Assembly (NCBI GenBank): GCA_945885625.1
Contig: CAMCYS010000001.1
Span: 352,242-416,241, forward strand
Direction: 5' to 3'
Length of the DNA: 64,000 nucleotides
Origin: Bifidobacterium breve
GTDB taxonomy: Bacteria; Actinomycetota; Actinomycetes; Nanopelagicales; Nanopelagicaceae
The position numbers were made by a program, and so were the translations under genes. Of this stretch, positions 9,366 through 19,524 are shown in pieces. Within the stretch, counting starts at the first letter, position 1, and each line of letters begins with the position of its first letter. The notes beneath the pieces are model-generated. The model saw nothing but the letters and a program-made list of their open reading frames with translations, had not been told where the DNA came from and did no database searches.

Positions 9366-10487
9366 ATGTCTTCGCCTCGCAAACACAGCCGCCCCATTCG
9401 GGCGATTACCTCACTTTCGGTGGGAATCGTGGCCCTTTCTGCAGTTGGTTGGCTTGGACTTGGCCAAGTTAGCGGATCCCTGAATCGAACTGATGCTTTT
9501 GCTAACGTCAAGAACCGCCCCGATAAGCCAACAAGTGCCATGACGCTCTTATTGGTTGGTTCAGATAACCGTGCAGGTTTAACTAGAGCGCAAATACGTG
9601 AGCTTTGGGTTGGTGGGACTGAAGTTGCGGCCGGCGCTCGGTCAGACACTATGTTGCTGGTGCACATTAGTAAAGCGCGCGACAGGGCAGTTATTATCTC
9701 GCTTCCCCGAGATTCGTTGGTAACAATTCCAGAACACGTAAGCAGTTTGGATAAAACCAAGATGGTTCCAGCTCGCCTAAATAAGTTAAATGCCGCCTTT
9801 AGTTTCGGTGGCGCTCCACTCTTAATCGAAACGCTTGAGGGTGAAACAGGACTTAGAATTGATCATTACGTTGAGATTAATTTTCTGGGCTTTACAAACA
9901 TTATCGACGCTCTAGGTGGAATTGATATTTGTGTACAAAAAGATATTGATGATTCTAAATCTAATTTACAACTCTCTGCTGGCCTACAAACTCTTGATGG
10001 AATAAAAGCGCTCAAGTATGTGCGCACGCGCGACTTTGATGGGCGAGGCGATATCGGACGAATGAAACGTCAGCAAGAGTTTATGTCGGCGGTCTTACGA
10101 AAAGCAACCAGTACTGGCACGCTATTGAATCCAGTAAAATTGGTGAATTTCTTCAATGCGGCGATTGGCACTGTGACGACTGACAATGAGTTAGATAAGA
10201 ATGATCTCTTAACTTTAGGTAAGCAGTTGAAGAATTTATCTGCGGATAGAGTTCGCACGCTCACGGTGCCGCTCTCAAATGCAAATGCTCGAGCAGCTGG
10301 CGTTGGCTCAGTTGTAATCTGGGATAAGGTCCTTGCGCCTGATCTGTTCAATCGCTTGTTGAACGATCAGCCAATTATTGATGAAGTTAAGGCGACTCCT
10401 TCGGCGAGTGCCTCGCCAACGACTACAATCGTGGATAAGTTCAAGACCGAAACTGCCTCAGATAAGGCTTGTGCGAGCGCTGAATAA
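9366..10487 (+). CDS. LytR-CpsA-Psr (LCP) family envelope glycopolymer ligase
   Basis: A 373-residue membrane-anchored LCP protein, a family that transfers undecaprenyl-linked glycopolymers to peptidoglycan. There is a short cytosolic N-terminus, one transmembrane helix (about 13-33), then the LCP domain with GSDNRAG, ARSDTMLLVHI and the Arg/Asp motif SLPRDS that bind the pyrophosphate. The C-terminal 30 residues are Ser/Thr/Ala-rich. TACGCT lies six bases before ATG 9366 with no Shine-Dalgarno, suggesting a leaderless message. It is followed by a UDP-glucose dehydrogenase that would feed uronic acid units. Confidence 0.92.
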   Translation: MSSPRKHSRPIRAITSLSVGIVALSAVGWLGLGQVSGSLNRTDAFANVKNRPDKPTSAMTLLLVGSDNRAGLTRAQIRELWVGGTEVAAGARSDTMLLVHISKARDRAVIISLPRDSLVTIPEHVSSLDKTKMVPARLNKLNAAFSFGGAPLLIETLEGETGLRIDHYVEINFLGFTNIIDALGGIDICVQKDIDDSKSNLQLSAGLQTLDGIKALKYVRTRDFDGRGDIGRMKRQQEFMSAVLRKATSTGTLLNPVKLVNFFNAAIGTVTTDNELDKNDLLTLGKQLKNLSADRVRTLTVPLSNANARAAGVGSVVIWDKVLAPDLFNRLLNDQPIIDEVKATPSASASPTTTIVDKFKTETASDKACASAE

Positions 10488-10497
10488 GGGAATGACC

Positions 10498-11808
10498 ATG
10501 AAAATGAAGTTATCGGTTATCGGAACTGGTTACTTGGGCGCTACACATGCTGCCTGCATGTCTTCTCTTGGTTTTGAGGTAATTGGCGTAGATACCGATG
10601 CCGCCAAAATTGCCCAATTAAGCAGAGGCGAGCTACCGTTTTATGAACCTGGCTTAGATACTTTATTGGCCGAAGAAGTTAAATCAGGTCGCCTAATATT
10701 TACCACGGATTTTTCATTGATAGCTGATGCAGATATGCACTTCGTTTGTGTTGGAACCCCGCAGAGTAAAGATGGCTTGGCAGCTGACTTAACATACGTA
10801 CGTTCTTCAGTTGCGGCAATAACTCCGTACCTAAAGTCAGGTTCCTTAGTAGTCGGAAAATCAACTGTGCCAGTTGGTACTGCACAATCTTTGCGAGCAG
10901 AGTTACTCAAATCTGCGCCCCAGGCAGATTTGGCCTGGAACCCAGAGTTTCTTCGGGAGGGATTTGCCGTAGAAGATACGTTGCGTCCTAATCGTTTAGT
11001 AGTAGGTGTAACTAACGATAAGGCCGAAGAAATGCTGAAAGAAGTTTATGAACCGATCCTAACTATTGGTACCCCTTGGATTCGTGCTGATTTACCAACA
11101 GCTGAATTAGTAAAGGTTGCGGCTAACTCATTTTTGGCCACCAAGATTTCATTTATTAATGCAATGGCCGAAGTTTGCGAAGCAGCTGGCGGCGATGTCA
11201 CTGTGTTAGCAAAAGCGATCGGGTATGACCCACGCATTGGAAATCGTTTCCTACAAGCTGGAATCGGATTTGGCGGTGGCTGTTTACCTAAAGACATCCG
11301 GGCTTTCATGGCTCGAGCTGAAGAGCTTGGTGCAAAGCAAGCTCTGGAATTCTTGACTGAAATTGATGCGATTAATTTACGAGCTCGCCAACGCGTTATC
11401 GATGTAGTGAGAGCAGACCTCTCTGAAGATTTAACTAAGTATAAAATTGCAGTTTTAGGGGCAGCCTTCAAGCCTGATAGTGATGACGTTCGAGACTCCC
11501 CAGCTTTAGATATCGCAGCGCAGTTACTAGCAGCTGGCGCACAGGTGGTCGTGCATGATCCAAAAGCAATTGAAAATGCTCGAAAGAGATTTCCTAACTT
11601 GGGTTTTACTGAGTCAATCGAGGAATGCGTCACTGGCGCTGACTTAATCTTGCACTTAACTGAATGGAAGCAATACCGTGAGCTAGATCCAACAGCAATT
11701 AAGGCTTTAACTAAAGGGACTCTAATCATTGATGGCCGTAATGCGCTCGATCGTGAACTTTGGCGAGCAGCTGGATGGAGATTCCACGCATTGGGTCGTA
11801 CGGATTAA
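10498..11808 (+). CDS. UDP-glucose 6-dehydrogenase family enzyme
   Basis: A 436-residue NAD-dependent nucleotide-sugar dehydrogenase that oxidises UDP-glucose to UDP-glucuronate in two steps. Seen are the N-terminal dinucleotide loop GTGYLG, STVPVGT, NPEFLREGFAVEDTLRPNRLVVG, the catalytic-Cys motif GGGCLPKDIRAF near residue 260, and the C-terminal domain motif GAAFKPDSDDVRDSPAL. ATG 10498 is preferred because AAGGGA at 10486-10491 is about seven bases away; ATG 10492 is too close and 10504 is a possible alternative. UDP-glucose is the most common substrate of this subgroup, but UDP-ManNAc or GDP-mannose is not excluded. Confidence 0.9.
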   Translation: MKMKLSVIGTGYLGATHAACMSSLGFEVIGVDTDAAKIAQLSRGELPFYEPGLDTLLAEEVKSGRLIFTTDFSLIADADMHFVCVGTPQSKDGLAADLTYVRSSVAAITPYLKSGSLVVGKSTVPVGTAQSLRAELLKSAPQADLAWNPEFLREGFAVEDTLRPNRLVVGVTNDKAEEMLKEVYEPILTIGTPWIRADLPTAELVKVAANSFLATKISFINAMAEVCEAAGGDVTVLAKAIGYDPRIGNRFLQAGIGFGGGCLPKDIRAFMARAEELGAKQALEFLTEIDAINLRARQRVIDVVRADLSEDLTKYKIAVLGAAFKPDSDDVRDSPALDIAAQLLAAGAQVVVHDPKAIENARKRFPNLGFTESIEECVTGADLILHLTEWKQYRELDPTAIKALTKGTLIIDGRNALDRELWRAAGWRFHALGRTD

Positions 11809-11811
11809 TCG

Positions 11812-12210
11812 ATGAATACCACTGAGACAATTTCTCAAATACTTGAGCTAAAGAATTGGGCAGTTGTTGGATTGGGAAATAATCCAGATCGTCCAGCCTT
11901 TGGCGTCGCGAAGTTACTTCAGGCTAAAGGCCATCAGATTTTCCCGGTACATCCAAAAGCCAAAACAGTTCACGGCGTCATTGGCTATCAATCGCTACTA
12001 GATATTCCCACCCAAATCGATGTTGTTGACTGTTTTGTAAATTCTAATTTAGTTGGTGAGGTAGTTGATCAAGCAATCGCAATAGGGGCAAAGGCTGTTT
12101 GGCTGCAGCTTGGCGTGATTGACCAAGCCGCAATTGAGCGAGCTCAAACTGCTGGACTCTTAACAGTCATGGACCGTTGCCCAGCGATTGAATACCAACG
12201 ATTGATTTAA
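11812..12210 (+). CDS. CoA-binding domain protein (YccU-like)
   Basis: A 132-residue single Rossmann domain of the CoA-binding family. Motifs include AVVGLGNNPDRPAFGVAKLLQ at the N-terminus, the FPVHPKA strand, and WLQLGVIDQAAIERAQ with a terminal MDRCPAIEYQRL that is typical of YccU/YneT proteins. These resemble the CoA-binding part of succinyl-CoA synthetase alpha, but no enzymatic role is established. It begins three bases after the dehydrogenase stop and ends only six bases from the convergent purE stop. Confidence 0.85.
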   Translation: MNTTETISQILELKNWAVVGLGNNPDRPAFGVAKLLQAKGHQIFPVHPKAKTVHGVIGYQSLLDIPTQIDVVDCFVNSNLVGEVVDQAIAIGAKAVWLQLGVIDQAAIERAQTAGLLTVMDRCPAIEYQRLI

Positions 12211-12216
12211 TATTTT

Positions 12217-12723
12217 TTAGAAGCCAGTTTTATGATTACGGCGTGCAGTTAAATTCGCACCTTTAGCTTTAGCTTCACTCTCTAATTCCTTGAGGTGATC
12301 TGATACTTGCTGTGAAATCTTTTCATTACTGATTCCCAAAATGCGTACTGCCAAAATTCCGGCATTCTTTGCGTTGCCAATTCCGACTGTTGCGACTGGA
12401 ATCCCAGCTGGCATTTGCACAATTGAGAGAAGTGAATCCATGCCATCTAAATTCTTAAGTGGTACTGGCACGCCAATTACCGGCAAAGTGGTCAAGGATG
12501 CGACCATGCCAGGTAAATGTGCAGCGCCACCTGCGCCCGCAATAATCACCTTAGTTCCGTTGCTCTTTGCCGCTTGCGCAAAGGCGACCATTTCAAGGGG
12601 CATGCGATGAGCCGAAACAACTGCAGTTGAATATGAAATACCAAACTTGTCTAGTACCTGAGCGGCTTCTTCCATTACTGGCCAATCCGAATCTGACCCC
12701 ATGATGATTGCTACATCACTCAT
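12217..12723 (-). CDS. purE: N5-carboxyaminoimidazole ribonucleotide mutase (PurE class I)
   Basis: A 168-residue cytosolic enzyme converting N5-CAIR to CAIR in purine synthesis. The phosphate/CO2 site motifs [22 protein letters not shown] and [14 protein letters not shown] are all present, with normal length for class I PurE. ATG 12723 ([13 protein letters not shown]) overlaps the purK end by eight bases, so the pair is co-translated; a longer frame with an alternative start would extend into purK. The partner PurK makes its substrate. Confidence 0.95.
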   Translation of the reverse strand: MSDVAIIMGSDSDWPVMEEAAQVLDKFGISYSTAVVSAHRMPLEMVAFAQAAKSNGTKVIIAGAGGAAHLPGMVASLTTLPVIGVPVPLKNLDGMDSLLSIVQMPAGIPVATVGIGNAKNAGILAVRILGISNEKISQQVSDHLKELESEAKAKGANLTARRNHKTGF

Positions 12724-13828
12724 CAATAACTCCGCCCATGTAGTCGACCGCATGTTGTACTTCAGTGGTTAATTCTACGAGGTTTTCGCCAAGTAAAGTC
12801 ACATGGCCAATCTTGCGGCCAGGTTTAACTTCCTTGCGATATTGGTGGACCTTTAATTTTGGCGTGCGAGCCAAGAGATGCAGATAGGGGCGATACATAT
12901 CTTGCTTGTCGCCACCTAACACATTTCCCATGACTGCATACTTAGCAGTCATTGAGGTATCCCCAAGTGGCAGATCTAGAATCGCCCGCAAATGTTGCTC
13001 AAACTGACTAGTAATTGACCCATCAATTGTCCAGTGGCCTGAGTTATGTGGACGCATAGCTAACTCGTTAATGAATAACTGATCACGCTTAACAAACATT
13101 TCAACAGCCATGACGCCAACTAATTTAATCTCGGCAGCGATATTAAGTGCCATTTGCTGCGCCTGCTGACCAAGTTCTTCAACTAAATCGGGGGCAGGTG
13201 CGATCGTCATAGTGCAGATGCCGTCACTCTGAACAGTTTGGGTTGGTGCCCAAGTTGCGGCTTGTCCATGAGGTGAGCGTGCCACCATCACTGAAATTTC
13301 AAAATCAAAATCAATCAATTCTTCAACAAGTAACTTGGGATTTTCTAACAGAATCGCGGCAAGTTCGCTTTCCGAGTTAACTTTCCAGACGCCGCGTCCA
13401 TCGTAGCCACCTGAAATTGACTTAGCGATAACTGGATATTCCAAAATTTCACTTGCCGTAGTGACTATCTGCCACTTAGGAGATTGATAATTTGCTAACT
13501 TCTCACGCATGGCTGCTTTATCCTGTGAATAGATGAAACTCTCCGAAGTTGGATAGAACTTAACCCCTTCACTTTCAAGGGCTCTAACTACCGAAATCGG
13601 AATTAGTTCATGCTCGAAAGTAAGTAAGTCACATTTCTTAGCGAATTCACGAACTTGAACTAAATCACGGTAATCGCCAACTTCAAATTCAGTGACTTGC
13701 GCGCCCGAATCAGATGAAGATTGCGCAAGCAAAATGAGATCTACGCCTAGCGCTGCTGCGGGCGCGGCACTCATTCGGCCAAGTTGGCCAGCACCGATTA
13801 TGCCGATACGCGGAAAAGATGATTTCAC
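12716..13828 (-). CDS. purK: N5-carboxyaminoimidazole ribonucleotide synthase
   Basis: A 370-residue ATP-grasp enzyme that makes N5-CAIR from AIR, bicarbonate and ATP. The N-terminal [12 protein letters not shown] dinucleotide-like loop, the central [14 protein letters not shown] loop, and the late [16 protein letters not shown] metal-binding motif are all visible. The start is GTG 13828 ([14 protein letters not shown]). It overlaps purE by eight bases and begins four bases after the birA stop, so birA-purK-purE form one run. Confidence 0.94.
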   Translation of the reverse strand: MKSSFPRIGIIGAGQLGRMSAAPAAALGVDLILLAQSSSDSGAQVTEFEVGDYRDLVQVREFAKKCDLLTFEHELIPISVVRALESEGVKFYPTSESFIYSQDKAAMREKLANYQSPKWQIVTTASEILEYPVIAKSISGGYDGRGVWKVNSESELAAILLENPKLLVEELIDFDFEISVMVARSPHGQAATWAPTQTVQSDGICTMTIAPAPDLVEELGQQAQQMALNIAAEIKLVGVMAVEMFVKRDQLFINELAMRPHNSGHWTIDGSITSQFEQHLRAILDLPLGDTSMTAKYAVMGNVLGGDKQDMYRPYLHLLARTPKLKVHQYRKEVKPGRKIGHVTLLGENLVELTTEVQHAVDYMGGVIDE

Positions 13829-13832
13829 TTGC

Positions 13833-14597
13833 CTATCGTAGGTGAATCACATCGCCTACGTTAACTCGAGCACCGTTGGCCAACTGTAATTCACCTACAT
13901 CGGTGATTCCTGTCGCTCGTGAACTGATTATCTCGCCCGAAGGTAAGTGAACTTCAACCTCTTTGCCCAGAGTAGAACTAACTTGGCGGTATTGCTCGAA
14001 CCCGATATTCGAACCGCTTTCCCAGAGCTCAATAGTTAGTGCGAGGTTCGTTAAGATCTCAGAGAGAATAACGTTGCGATTTAGTTCAGCAAAATTTTCT
14101 AGCTTCAATGATGTTGCTGTTGGTACTGGTAGCTCAGATTTAACCATTTCAACATTTAGGCCAATACCAACTATGACACCGTCGGGTCTGGCTTCTGCAA
14201 GAATTCCAGCAACTTTCCTCTCGCCAATTAATAGATCATTAGGCCACTTTAAATTTGTCTCAAGTTTTTCATCTAAATTACTTAGAGCATTAACTAAACT
14301 CAAGCCAGCCAATAATGGAATTGCGCTCCATTCCATTTTATTTCGCTTTGGTTCGAGATAAAGCGAAAAAAGAAGTGCACTTGATTCTGTTGCCTCGAAG
14401 GTACGATCTATTCTGCCTCGACCAGCACTTTGAAATTCCGTTACAAAAACTTCGCCATGTTGCAAATTTTCTTTTCCGATAAGTTCGGATTGGGTGGATG
14501 TCAGAGATTGGAAAACACTTACCCGCCAGTAACTGCCGCGCAATGTTGCGTTGATCGCACTCTCATTGAGCGCTTCTCGAAGCATTTCCACCTCCAT
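13833..14597 (-). CDS. birA: Biotin--[acetyl-CoA-carboxylase] ligase (monofunctional)
   Basis: About 250 residues of a biotin protein ligase that attaches biotin to the carrier lysine of acyl-CoA carboxylase. Seen are the biotinyl-AMP loop SAGRGRIDR and LKWPNDLLIGERKVAGILAE, plus a small C-terminal SH3-like domain. There is no N-terminal HTH, so unlike E. coli BirA it is not a repressor. Two starts are possible: ATG 14597, seven bases after a TACGGT hexamer (leaderless), or ATG 14585, five bases after a GGAGG site that lies between the two ATGs. It is divergent from the carboxylase beta gene, whose product complex is its expected substrate. Confidence 0.93.
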   Translation of the reverse strand: MEVEMLREALNESAINATLRGSYWRVSVFQSLTSTQSELIGKENLQHGEVFVTEFQSAGRGRIDRTFEATESSALLFSLYLEPKRNKMEWSAIPLLAGLSLVNALSNLDEKLETNLKWPNDLLIGERKVAGILAEARPDGVIVGIGLNVEMVKSELPVPTATSLKLENFAELNRNVILSEILTNLALTIELWESGSNIGFEQYRQVSSTLGKEVEVHLPSGEIISSRATGITDVGELQLANGARVNVGDVIHLR

Positions 14598-14615
14598 AAC
14601 TAGTACCGTAGGGGT

Positions 14616-16187
14616 ATGAAGCCAGATCTACATACTACTGCCGGGAAAATTGAAGATCTTCGCAATCGCCTAAGTGAAGCTGTCCATGCTGGTTCCGAAA
14701 GTGCGATTGATAAGCAACATGCCAAAGGAAAAATGACTGCGCGCGAGCGCGTTGAAAAACTTGTAGATGCCGGTTCGTTTACTGAGTTCGATGAATTTGC
14801 TCGCCATCGTTCTGTGCATTTTGGCATGGAGAAGAATCGTCCGTACGGAGATGGCGTAATTATTGGAATCGCCACAATTGATGGTCGCAATATCGCGCTC
14901 TTCTCGCAAGATTTCACGGTTATGGGCGGAAGTCTCGGCGAAGTAATGGCCGAGAAGATCGTCAAGATTATGGAATACGCCCTCAAGAATGGCATGCCCT
15001 TAATAGGAATTAGTGATTCTGGTGGAGCTCGCATTCAAGAAGGTGTCTCAGCGCTCAGCGGGTACGGCCGCATCTTTAGATTAAATACCCGCTCCTCTGG
15101 TGTCATCCCACAGATTTCCTTAATTCTTGGCCCCTGTGCAGGTGGCGCGGCTTATTCGCCAGCGCTTACAGACTTCACGGTAATGGTAAATGAAACCTCA
15201 CATATGTTTATTACCGGGCCAGATGTGATTAAGACGGTAACCGGTGAAGAAGTTGGCATGGAAGAACTTGGTGGAGCTCATACGCACAATACCAAGACCG
15301 GTAATTCACATTACTTAGCTCAAAATGAAGATGACGCAATCGATTATGTCAAAGCACTTCTCTCATATTTACCTAGTAACAATATGGATGGCGCTCCTCA
15401 TTTGCCAGCTACTGAGAGTTTAGAAAAGAAGTTAACCGATAACGCGCTAGATACTTTGATTCCAGATAGCCCCAACCAACCGTACGACATGAAGGTTTTG
15501 ATACAGGCGTTACTTGATGAAGGTGAATTCCTAGAAGTTCACTCTCTATATGCCCCAAACATTGTGGTTGGTTTTGGTCGCATTGAAGGCGAGTCAGTTG
15601 GCATCATTGCCAATCAACCGCAGCAATTAGCTGGCACGCTAGATATCAATTCCAGCGAAAAAGCAGCGCGCTTCTTACGTTTCTGCGATGCCTTCAATAT
15701 TCCAATTCTTACCTTGGTTGATGTGCCTGGCTTCTTGCCCGGGACCGAACAAGAGTGGGATGGAATTATTCGTCGCGGAGCTAAATTACTTTACGCCTAC
15801 GCTGAAGCATCTGTTCCACTCGTAACTTTAATTACTCGTAAAGCTTACGGTGGTGCTTTCATTGTGATGGGCTCAAAATATATTGGTGCTGATATCAATT
15901 TAGCTTGGCCAAGTGCTGAAATTGCTGTAATGGGCGCCCAAGGTGCAGTAAACATTCTCTACCGCAATGAGTTAAAGAATGCGGCTGATCCAGAAATCAA
16001 GCGAGCTGAGTTGATCACTGAATACAACGAAACTTTAGCTAATCCTTACTTGGCAGCCGAACGTGGATATATCGATGCTGTTATCAAGCCGAGCCAAACT
16101 CGCGAATACATCACCAAGGCATTTAGATCTCTTAAGACTAAGCGCGATGCGCTGCCACCACGTAAGCACGGAAATATTCCACTCTAA
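14616..16187 (+). CDS. accD: Acyl-CoA carboxylase beta (carboxyltransferase) subunit
   Basis: A 523-residue carboxyltransferase of the AccD5/PccB type that moves CO2 from carboxybiotin to acetyl- or propionyl-CoA. The two crotonase-like halves are recognised by the first oxyanion region ([19 protein letters not shown] then [16 protein letters not shown]) and the second ([23 protein letters not shown], then [16 protein letters not shown]). The chain is full length. TACCGT six bases before ATG 14616 forms a -10 candidate that nearly coincides with the one for birA on the other strand. It is followed directly by the epsilon subunit, maf and the alpha subunit. Confidence 0.94.
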   Translation: MKPDLHTTAGKIEDLRNRLSEAVHAGSESAIDKQHAKGKMTARERVEKLVDAGSFTEFDEFARHRSVHFGMEKNRPYGDGVIIGIATIDGRNIALFSQDFTVMGGSLGEVMAEKIVKIMEYALKNGMPLIGISDSGGARIQEGVSALSGYGRIFRLNTRSSGVIPQISLILGPCAGGAAYSPALTDFTVMVNETSHMFITGPDVIKTVTGEEVGMEELGGAHTHNTKTGNSHYLAQNEDDAIDYVKALLSYLPSNNMDGAPHLPATESLEKKLTDNALDTLIPDSPNQPYDMKVLIQALLDEGEFLEVHSLYAPNIVVGFGRIEGESVGIIANQPQQLAGTLDINSSEKAARFLRFCDAFNIPILTLVDVPGFLPGTEQEWDGIIRRGAKLLYAYAEASVPLVTLITRKAYGGAFIVMGSKYIGADINLAWPSAEIAVMGAQGAVNILYRNELKNAADPEIKRAELITEYNETLANPYLAAERGYIDAVIKPSQTREYITKAFRSLKTKRDALPPRKHGNIPL

Positions 16188-16384
16188 TGACTGCGCCAAA
16201 GAGGACATTTAGCGTCATTGCAGGAAACCCTTCTGCCGATGAACTTGCTGCGATCGAAATTGCGCTGGCAAATCATAAACGTGAAGAGCTAAAACCGGTT
16301 GTTAAGCGAAGTGTTTGGGCGATGCCTTTGATGCGTACTCAACTCCCGCAACAAATTAAGTTCGGTTCGGGGCGTAATTTCTAA
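16187..16384 (+). CDS. accE: Acyl-CoA carboxylase epsilon subunit
   Basis: A 65-residue protein overlapping the beta-subunit stop by one base (TAATG). It shows the epsilon-subunit pattern: FSVIAGNPSADELAAIEIALA at the N-terminus, a variable basic middle and a short C-terminal tail. In Actinobacteria this small subunit stabilises the alpha-beta carboxylase complex and affects substrate preference. The assignment rests on the AxEELAAL-like motif plus its fixed place between beta and maf, as in mycobacterial accD5-accE5-maf. Confidence 0.86.
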   Translation: MTAPKRTFSVIAGNPSADELAAIEIALANHKREELKPVVKRSVWAMPLMRTQLPQQIKFGSGRNF

Positions 16385-16385
16385 G

Positions 16386-16988
16386 ATGACTAGATTGATT
16401 TTAGCTTCCGCATCTACTTCTCGCAGACGACTACTCGAGTCGGCCGGCTTGAAACCAGAGATTATTGTTAGTGACGTCGATGAAGAAACCGAATTTTTCA
16501 ATGCGATGTCTCCTGTCGATATGGTGATTGCGCTGGCAATCACGAAGGCGCATACTGTTCGTGAACAGATAACGGGTGATGCGGTGATTATTGCTTGTGA
16601 CTCCACTTTTGAATTCGATGGGGTCTCGCTAGGCAAACCAGGTACCCCCGATGTAGCGACCGAACGAGCAAGTCGGGTGCGCAGTAATTCCGGCCTACTT
16701 CACACTGGTCATTGCATTATAGATACCAGCAAGGACCGCGAAATTTCAGGTCGAGTAACTACTAAAGTAACTTTTTCACAGATGAGCGATTTAGAGATTG
16801 CTGATTACGTCTCAACTGGCGAACCATTACATGTTGCCGGTGGTTTTACGCTCGATGGTTTTAGTTCACCATTTATTCCGAGTATCGAAGGCGATTACAC
16901 AAACGTGGTTGGTATCTCAATGCCTTTTTTGCGAACTGCCATGGCTGAACTTGGATACACCTGGCCGCAAGTAAAGGAGCTCGGATGA
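16386..16988 (+). CDS. maf: Maf-family nucleoside triphosphate pyrophosphatase
   Basis: A 200-residue house-cleaning pyrophosphatase that hydrolyses non-canonical or methylated NTPs to the monophosphate. The hallmark N-terminus [20 protein letters not shown] is followed by the SDVDE acidic motif, [10 protein letters not shown], and [27 protein letters not shown]. It starts one base after the epsilon-subunit stop and overlaps the alpha-subunit gene by four bases. The same insertion of maf in the carboxylase operon occurs in other actinobacteria. Confidence 0.93.
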   Translation: MTRLILASASTSRRRLLESAGLKPEIIVSDVDEETEFFNAMSPVDMVIALAITKAHTVREQITGDAVIIACDSTFEFDGVSLGKPGTPDVATERASRVRSNSGLLHTGHCIIDTSKDREISGRVTTKVTFSQMSDLEIADYVSTGEPLHVAGGFTLDGFSSPFIPSIEGDYTNVVGISMPFLRTAMAELGYTWPQVKELG

Positions 16989-18703
16989 AACGCGTTCTGA
17001 TTGCTAATCGTGGCGAAATTGCTGTTCGCATTATTAGAGCTTGCGCCGACCATGGCTTAGAGAGCGTTGCGGTTTACTCTGAAACTGATCGAGATTCAAT
17101 GCATGCGCAAATGGCAGATTTGGCTTATTCCTTAATTGGCACAACAGCAGCGCAGACTTATTTAAATATTGAGAAGTTAATTGCCCTCGCAAAGAAATCT
17201 GGCGCTGACGCGGTTCACCCTGGTTATGGATTTCTCTCTGAAAATGCTGACTTTGCACAAGCCGTAATTGATGCTGGTTTAATCTGGATTGGTCCCCCAC
17301 CGGCTGCGATTAGAGCCCTGGGAGATAAAGTCTCGGCTCGCAAAATTGCCGCAAAAGCTGGAGCCCCACTTGTGGCCGGAACCGCAGATCCAGTTGATAA
17401 CCACGATCAAATTATTGCTTTTGCTAAAGAGCATGGCTTGCCTGTTGCAATCAAAGCAGCTCATGGCGGCGGCGGTCGCGGACTAAAAATTGCGTTCACG
17501 ATGGCCGAAATTCCAGAGGCTTTTGCATCAGCAGTCCGTGAAGCTATTGCTGGCTTTGGCCGCGGTGAGTGCTTCGTCGAACGATATTTAGATAAGCCAC
17601 GCCATGTTGAGACCCAGGTGTTAGTTGATAAATTTGGCAATGCCGCAGTGATAAGTACACGTGACTGCTCATTGCAGCGCCGTCATCAGAAATTAGTTGA
17701 GGAAGCACCTGCCCCATTCTTAACCGATGGGCAAAATGAAGAGCTATACCGCTCATCTAAAGCAATTATGAAAGAAGCTGGCTACATCGGTGCCGGCACT
17801 TGCGAATTCTTAATTGGCGTCGATGGCACCATTTCATTTCTTGAAGTAAACACTCGCTTACAAGTAGAGCACCCAGTAAGTGAAGAAGTAACCGGAATAG
17901 ATTTGGTTCGCGAGCAATTCCGAATCGCAATGGGTGAAGAACTTGGGTACACGGATCCAGTAATTCGTGGCCACTCTCTTGAGTTCCGAATCAATGGCGA
18001 AGATCCAGGACGTTCTTTCTTGCCCGCCCCTGGTCGCATTACCAAGATGTCACTACCAACTGGGCCAGGTGTAAGAGTTGACACTGGTTTCAGATCAGGC
18101 GATGCCATCACCGGAAACTTCGATTCTTTGTTAGCCAAATTAATTGTGACAGGCGCTACCCGAGAGCAAGCAATAACTCGCGCACGTCGGGCGATTGCCG
18201 AATTCACAATTGAAGGAATGGCGACCGCGCTTCCATTCCACCAAGCAATTCTGCAGGATCCCGCTTTCACTCAAGAATTTAAGGTTTACACCAGCTACAT
18301 CGAAAATGAATTCAAAAACGAAATTCCAGAGTTTAAGATTTTGCCGCTAGAAGCGCAGACCAAAGCGGCAGCCGATCATTTAGTAGCAGAAATTAATGGA
18401 AAACGTTTTGAAATCTTGGTGCATGCGCCAGAGCCAGTTGTAAAGCGTCATCGTGCGAAAGACGCTCTCGCTGGTGGTGCCGGCGGTGTGGGTTTAACCA
18501 GCCCAATGCAAGGCACGGTCGTAAAAGTTGCAGTAACCGAAGGTCAAAGCGTTGAAAAAGGCGACCTAATAATCGTGCTCGAGGCCATGAAGATGGAGCA
18601 GCCGTTAATGGCTCATCGCGCAGGTGTGATCTCTAATTTAACTGCAGTAATTGGTGAGACGGTTACGAGTGGCACCGTGCTCTGTGACATTATTGAGGCA
18701 TGA
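16985..18703 (+). CDS. accA: Acetyl/propionyl-CoA carboxylase alpha subunit (biotin carboxylase plus BCCP)
   Basis: A 572-residue fusion of biotin carboxylase (about 1-450) and biotin carboxyl carrier domain (about 495-572), AccA3-like. Seen are the N-terminal [18 protein letters not shown], the ATP loop [14 protein letters not shown], the [15 protein letters not shown] region, [22 protein letters not shown], and the biotin attachment EAMKMEQ with Lys536 as the target of BirA. It supplies carboxybiotin to the beta subunit for malonyl- or methylmalonyl-CoA formation. ATGA overlaps link it to maf upstream and the nucleoside phosphorylase downstream. Confidence 0.95.
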   Translation: MKRVLIANRGEIAVRIIRACADHGLESVAVYSETDRDSMHAQMADLAYSLIGTTAAQTYLNIEKLIALAKKSGADAVHPGYGFLSENADFAQAVIDAGLIWIGPPPAAIRALGDKVSARKIAAKAGAPLVAGTADPVDNHDQIIAFAKEHGLPVAIKAAHGGGGRGLKIAFTMAEIPEAFASAVREAIAGFGRGECFVERYLDKPRHVETQVLVDKFGNAAVISTRDCSLQRRHQKLVEEAPAPFLTDGQNEELYRSSKAIMKEAGYIGAGTCEFLIGVDGTISFLEVNTRLQVEHPVSEEVTGIDLVREQFRIAMGEELGYTDPVIRGHSLEFRINGEDPGRSFLPAPGRITKMSLPTGPGVRVDTGFRSGDAITGNFDSLLAKLIVTGATREQAITRARRAIAEFTIEGMATALPFHQAILQDPAFTQEFKVYTSYIENEFKNEIPEFKILPLEAQTKAAADHLVAEINGKRFEILVHAPEPVVKRHRAKDALAGGAGGVGLTSPMQGTVVKVAVTEGQSVEKGDLIIVLEAMKMEQPLMAHRAGVISNLTAVIGETVTSGTVLCDIIEA

Positions 18704-19509
18704 GCCAACCGCTAATTAACGCTGAATCTGCCGCTGCTGAAATTGCAAAGCGGTCAGGAGTCCCCGCCCACGATGTTGCTTTAGTAATGGGATCAGGCTG
18801 GATTAGCGCAACCGATGCCTTGGGTACACCAAAGTTTGAATGTGATGCTCACGAACTACCAGGGTTTTTAGCACCTGCAGTTGAAGGACATTCCGGGAAA
18901 GTTCGTTCCTATGAAATTACCGAAAATGGTAAAACCGTTCGAGTCTTGGTTTTTCTGGGCCGCACCCACCTTTACGAAGGTAAAGGAATGGAACCGGTAG
19001 TTCATGGCGTGCGCACTGCAGTTAAAGCAGGTTGCAAAGTTGTCGTACTAACAAATGCCTGCGGTGGCATTAACACTGACTACAAAGTTGGCCAACCAGT
19101 TTTGATTCGTGATCACATTTCATTAACTGCTGCCTCACCACTTGAAGGTGCCAACTTTGTAGATTTGACTGATCTATATAGCAAGCGAATTCGCGCCATC
19201 GTTAAAGGCGAAGATGGCTCTTTAGCTGAAGGTGTTTATGTGCACTGGCGTGGCCCAACTTACGAGACCCCAGCTGAGATTCTAATGATGCGCGGAATGG
19301 GCGCTGATTTAGTTGGTATGTCTACCGTTCCTGAGGCAATTGCTGCTCATGCTCTCGGTGCTGAAGTTCTAGGTATTTCGCTAGTAACTAATGCTGCAGC
19401 CGGCGTAACTGGTGAGAAGTTAAACCACGAAGAAGTTATTGCAGCCGGAAAAGCGGCAGCTGATCGAATGGGCAAGTTATTAAAGAGCGTAATCCCAAAG
19501 TTAGTTTGA
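18700..19509 (+). CDS. punA: Purine-nucleoside phosphorylase (trimeric type)
   Basis: A 269-residue enzyme that phosphorolyses (deoxy)inosine and (deoxy)guanosine to base plus (deoxy)ribose-1-phosphate. The fold is shown by MGSGWIS near the N-terminus, the phosphate/nucleoside residues [10 protein letters not shown], the [15 protein letters not shown] loop, and [14 protein letters not shown]. The length and motifs fit the trimeric PunA class rather than hexameric DeoD. Its product would be handled by the next two genes (phosphosugar mutase and DeoC). Adenosine deaminase, encoded in the facing operon, would supply inosine. Confidence 0.93.
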   Translation: MSQPLINAESAAAEIAKRSGVPAHDVALVMGSGWISATDALGTPKFECDAHELPGFLAPAVEGHSGKVRSYEITENGKTVRVLVFLGRTHLYEGKGMEPVVHGVRTAVKAGCKVVVLTNACGGINTDYKVGQPVLIRDHISLTAASPLEGANFVDLTDLYSKRIRAIVKGEDGSLAEGVYVHWRGPTYETPAEILMMRGMGADLVGMSTVPEAIAAHALGAEVLGISLVTNAAAGVTGEKLNHEEVIAAGKAAADRMGKLLKSVIPKLV

Positions 19510-19524
19510 GTTAATCTTTTAAAA

